The position numbers and the translations under genes are program-made. 64,000 nucleotides of DNA from Mucilaginibacter gilvus (GTDB taxonomy: Bacteria > Bacteroidota > Bacteroidia > Sphingobacteriales > Sphingobacteriaceae). The notes beneath the pieces are model-generated. The model saw only the letters and a list, made by a program, of their open reading frames with translations, was not told the DNA's origin and did no database searches. This document shows, piece by piece, positions 62,201 to 64,000 of the stretch (position 1 is the stretch's first letter; each line of letters opens with the position of its first letter). The stretch lies in contig NZ_SBIW01000012.1 of assembly GCF_004054195.1 (NCBI RefSeq), positions 186,001 to 250,000 on the forward strand. The letters are read 5' to 3'.

Positions 62201-62549
62201 TAAGGCCAGATGCGGCTTCGCTGGTAATGTCTTTAAATTTTAAACCGCCTAAATTAAGGTATAGCTTGTTTTGCCCCATATTGCTGGTAAACAGCAGATC
62301 CTGCAGGCCATCGTTATTGATATCGCCAACGGCAACACCGCCGCCGTTGTATAAGTATTCGTAGGATAGTACGTTAAGGCGCTCGTCCTCTTTAAGATCG
62401 TTACGGAAGGTAATGCCGGTTTGCGCGGCGGGTAATAAATTAAATAGCGTTTGCTGTGCTTGAGCATGTAGAACAATGCATGGTATTGCGAGCGTGGTAA
62501 GTGTTAAAAGGAGACCCTTTTTGATAATACCGAAGAAACAGTAATGCAT
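59247..62549 (-). CDS. VCBS/FG-GAP repeat protein with ASPIC/UnbV domain
   Basis: An 1100-residue secreted protein (signal peptide LTTLAIPCIVLHAQA) with many FG-GAP/VCBS repeats, seen as D-x-N-x-D-G-x-x-D loops (VGDINNDGLQDLLF, DINKDGLTDIYV, DVNKDGLEDIFIG and so on). An ASPIC/UnbV segment is found near residue 570 (VKVTWPGNNTQVLTN). The loops bind calcium in related proteins. Members of this CRTAC1-like type are commonly placed next to SusC/SusD and haloperoxidase genes in Bacteroidota; the role may be surface binding. It is co-transcribed with the haloperoxidase. Confidence 0.9.
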   Translation of the reverse strand: MHYCFFGIIKKGLLLTLTTLAIPCIVLHAQAQQTLFNLLPAAQTGITFRNDLKEDERLNVLSYEYLYNGGGVAVGDINNDGLQDLLFTSNMGQNKLYLNLGGLKFKDITSEAASGLSGRAGAWKTGATMADVNGDGLLDIYICYSGLGQNDIRRNQLFINKGKNKFVEKAKEYGLDDPGYSTQAAFFDYNNDGKMDMFLLNHNVKKINNIELAQAKNQTDELASNKLFENQGGHFVDVSKKAGIIQNPLTFGLGIALADINKDGLTDIYVTNDYNEPDYIYINKGDGTFSEQSQKMLRHLSQFSMGVDIADINNDGLPDIITLDMLPPDNRRQKLLQLQENYETFELMLNQGLYKQYMRNMLQLNNGDGTFSEIGQLAGLSNTDWSWCPLIADFDNDGYKDIFISNGYLRDYTNKDFLRYWGDYKMKKAMDREPALLMDLVQAMPSTTLSNYIFKNNHNLNFTDKKQDWGINNPGISSGSAYADLDNDGDLDIITNNINNVASIFKNTSRDAAATNYIAINLVTANGKVIATGAKVYVYTGKAVQYQELNPNRGYLSCVSTVLNFGLGDVQTVDSVKVTWPGNNTQVLTNVKANQRLNLVYSDAGKRANISTSVPQKRSFSKVKAPIDYTNTANTINDFKRQPLMLFMASKIGPVIAKADVNKDGLEDIFIGDGTAGKLYLQTKTGTWAVKEIADLNAENTSAAAFFDANGDGFPDLYIAKGGYALLEPGSTELQDKLYLNDGKGNFTFSSVALPVLNASSKSCVRPCDYNNDGKIDLFVGGRIVPGQYPITPRSYLLNNNGDGTFTTIPAPFSKAGMVTDAQWADLNGDGRQDLVICGEMMPILVYINTKTGFEDKTADYFAKPESGFWNSISLTDVDGDSKLDIIAGNLGTNTQIQTSETQPAEMYFADFDNNGSIDPFLNFYVQGVSYPFVSREELNDQIFPMRRKFRSYKDYCDATMKELFTHEELAKATKLIAANVETTLFLNQNKKFMKSEIPIEAQFSSVSQILTGDFNHDGKTDLLLFGNHTDNRLKLGSFDANYGCLLIGDGKGSFVYQTQVASGLSTDGDVKSASEIKISGIKYLMLGVSNQPLQFYQEN

Positions 62550-62631
62550 TTAATGAGGGGATTATTAATTACTGGAAATATAAAAATAGAGATTGCTATT
62601 GAAGGCGCGCGTATTTTTACTTTAAACAAAA

Positions 62632-62660
62632 AACAAGGCTGCAATTGCAGCCTTGTTTTT
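62632..62660. terminator. Bidirectional terminator after susD
   Basis: A 26-bp perfect palindrome, AACAAGGCT-GCAATTGC-AGCCTTGTT (62632-62657), with A- and T-runs on its outer sides, 16 bp after the end of the SusD gene on the minus strand. Confidence 0.88.
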
Positions 62661-62675
62661 TATAACAAATGGTTA

Positions 62676-64000
62676 TTATTTATCCCACCATACACGGGTA
62701 GCAAAATTATCTGCACCCTGGTGTGTAACAGCAGCGGCATAGTTTGTGCCGTTGGTTTGTATAAGTGTAGTAGGGTAAGGCATCCTGCGTGGAACCTGGC
62801 CGGTGATAAACTGGCCCTGGAAAGTAATTGGGGTTAATACCGGGTAACCAGATCTTCTCCAGTTAGCAAATGTTTCGTTAAAATCAAATGTAGTTGAAGT
62901 AGCTACATAATATTCCATGTTAATTTGCTCCAAAGCAGTTGCTGCTACTAACGGATGTGCTAAAACGTATGTTGCAATATCACCTGCGTTTACAGCACCG
63001 GCTGCCGATGGATTGTATTGTGCAAGTGTAGCCATATCTGCAGTAAGTGCATTGGCATAATGGGTTGCAGCAACACCGGTAGCCCAGCCTCTTGATGCAG
63101 CTTCTGCCAACAACAGTTCAGACTCACCGTAAGTGTAAATAAAGTTTGCACTTACCCTGTCTGCGTAAACCAGCAAGCGTGGGCGAGAGTATTTACCCAA
63201 TGGCGCAGGTGCATCTGTTGCATCAGCAGCAGGCGTTTCGCCCGGGTAACCAGCCGCGGTAGAAATAGTACCGGTGGTGTAACCATTTGGCATACCTGCC
63301 TGCAGGCTTGCTGTGTTAATACCTGCTAAAGTACGGTCTTCATTGGCTCTGCGGCCATTGGTGGCCGTGATTTCCGCTATAGCAGAAATACGGGGATCGT
63401 TGCTCGATTTCATGTAATCGATCAGCTTTTTGCCCCAGCGTACTTCTCTAAAGTCATCGGTAACCAATAATGCATCAGAGTTACTGCTGGTATTACCGTT
63501 GGCATCTGTCATAACTTTCACGTTATCAGCAATGCTTGCCATGGTACCGCCAGCGTATGCCTTTTCTGCCCAGGTTTTGGCTGTAGTAGCATCAACCTTT
63601 GTTAAACGCATAGCTGCCTTTAACATTAAAGAATAACCTAAACGTTTCCATTGTGCAATGTTACCACCGTAAAAAAGGTCGGCAGTAGGAGTAGCTTTAG
63701 CCGCGTCAAGGGCTTTTGTAGCCTGGTCAAGCTGGGTAAGTATTGCAGTGTAAATGTCCTGTTGAGAATCAAATGCCGGCTCAAATATCCCATTTTTTGC
63801 TTGTCCTTCCTGTGAATAAGGTACGTCTCCGTGTAAATCTGTTATGCGTTGAATAAACATAGCACGTAAAATGGTACCGCAGGCATCAAGATTAGCTAAC
63901 TCGGGCTTATCTTTAACTAAAGCCTTCATTTCGTCAACCAGCGTAAGCGCGCTGTATCCTCTGTTCCAGGTACGGTTGAAATAACCCGTACCGCCGCCGC
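62676..64000 (-). CDS. SusD/RagB family lipoprotein, 3' part only
   Basis: The C-terminal 440 residues or so of a second SusD-like glycan-binding protein; the frame stays open to the window edge (GTGYFNRTWNRGYSALTL), so the N-terminus and the partner susC lie beyond it. SusD-type features include the core RITDLHGDVPYSQEG, the repeat KNGIFEPAFDSQQDIYTAIL and a C-terminal GYPVLTPITFQGQF block. It ends at a strong terminator, so it is a separate unit from the VCBS-haloperoxidase pair. It is related to the SusD at 45929, but the two are clearly diverged. Confidence 0.92.
   Translation of the reverse strand, partial: GGGTGYFNRTWNRGYSALTLVDEMKALVKDKPELANLDACGTILRAMFIQRITDLHGDVPYSQEGQAKNGIFEPAFDSQQDIYTAILTQLDQATKALDAAKATPTADLFYGGNIAQWKRLGYSLMLKAAMRLTKVDATTAKTWAEKAYAGGTMASIADNVKVMTDANGNTSSNSDALLVTDDFREVRWGKKLIDYMKSSNDPRISAIAEITATNGRRANEDRTLAGINTASLQAGMPNGYTTGTISTAAGYPGETPAADATDAPAPLGKYSRPRLLVYADRVSANFIYTYGESELLLAEAASRGWATGVAATHYANALTADMATLAQYNPSAAGAVNAGDIATYVLAHPLVAATALEQINMEYYVATSTTFDFNETFANWRRSGYPVLTPITFQGQFITGQVPRRMPYPTTLIQTNGTNYAAAVTHQGADNFATRVWWDK

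Noticed and set aside
1..64000. CRISPR array, insertion sequence, prophage or integrase
   Set aside because: No direct repeats with spacers, no transposase or integrase frame, and no terminal inverted repeats were seen.

Overview
The window looks like a chromosomal segment of a plant- or soil-associated Bacteroidota of the Sphingobacteriaceae, most likely Mucilaginibacter or a close relative. This is inferred from gene content: a SusC/SusD pair plus part of a second SusD, a FecR-type regulator, many secreted glycoside hydrolases, lipoproteins with short lipoboxes, and promoters of the Bacteroidota type (TAnnTTTG at about -7). No insertion sequence, prophage or CRISPR array was found.

Layout. 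1-2.3 kb: 3' part of lutB, then lutC (lactate oxidation), separated by an array of 7-bp repeats, and a lipoprotein. 2.4-8.5 kb: a glycan cluster with an SGNH/sialate O-acetylesterase, an AraC regulator, an SDR oxidoreductase and a GH95 fucosidase. 8.7-16.3 kb: tRNA-Phe, a membrane histidine kinase, a DoxX pair, an SDR-TetR unit with two strong palindromes, and an Fe-S oxidoreductase operon that encloses a DUF2750 gene. 16.3-21.4 kb: small Bacteroidota-type genes, two lipoproteins with nearly the same mature N-terminus, YciI, a frameshifted YdeI/DUF1801 gene and mtgA. 21.5-31.9 kb: housekeeping genes (rpsF-rpsR-rplI, dnaX, icd, manA), a lone TIR-domain gene just before dnaX, and a PAS kinase/response-regulator pair. 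32.4-45.9 kb: a secreted GH5, a frameshifted LamG-like gene, a SAM-I riboswitch followed by a 1-Cys peroxiredoxin and tRNA-Cys, small genes, a DUF5916 protein, tRNA-Gln, a GH106-type rhamnosidase, and a short 3' remnant of a sialidase-like gene. 45.9-57.8 kb: a polysaccharide-utilisation locus (FecR, GH3, SusC, SusD on the minus strand, flanked by GH106 and GH2 on the plus strand). 57.9-64 kb: a vanadium haloperoxidase, a large VCBS/ASPIC repeat protein and the 3' part of a second SusD.

How it fits together. Much of the window serves capture and breakdown of plant or microbial glycans: fucose, rhamnose, beta-gluco/xylo and beta-manno linkages, and acetyl groups. SusC carries an N-terminal STN domain and a FecR gene is nearby, which points to FecR/ECF-sigma signalling, but no sigma gene is adjacent.

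The most interesting signals are: the SAM-I riboswitch upstream of a peroxiredoxin and tRNA-Cys; an A11 slippage site inside dnaX with stops waiting in both shifted frames; a plus-strand terminator with possible small RNA antisense to the susC leader; the isolated, AT-rich TIR gene; an SDR whose catalytic lysine is Asn; and the sialidase remnant behind the rhamnosidase gene. All calls are from reading the sequence; no database search was run.
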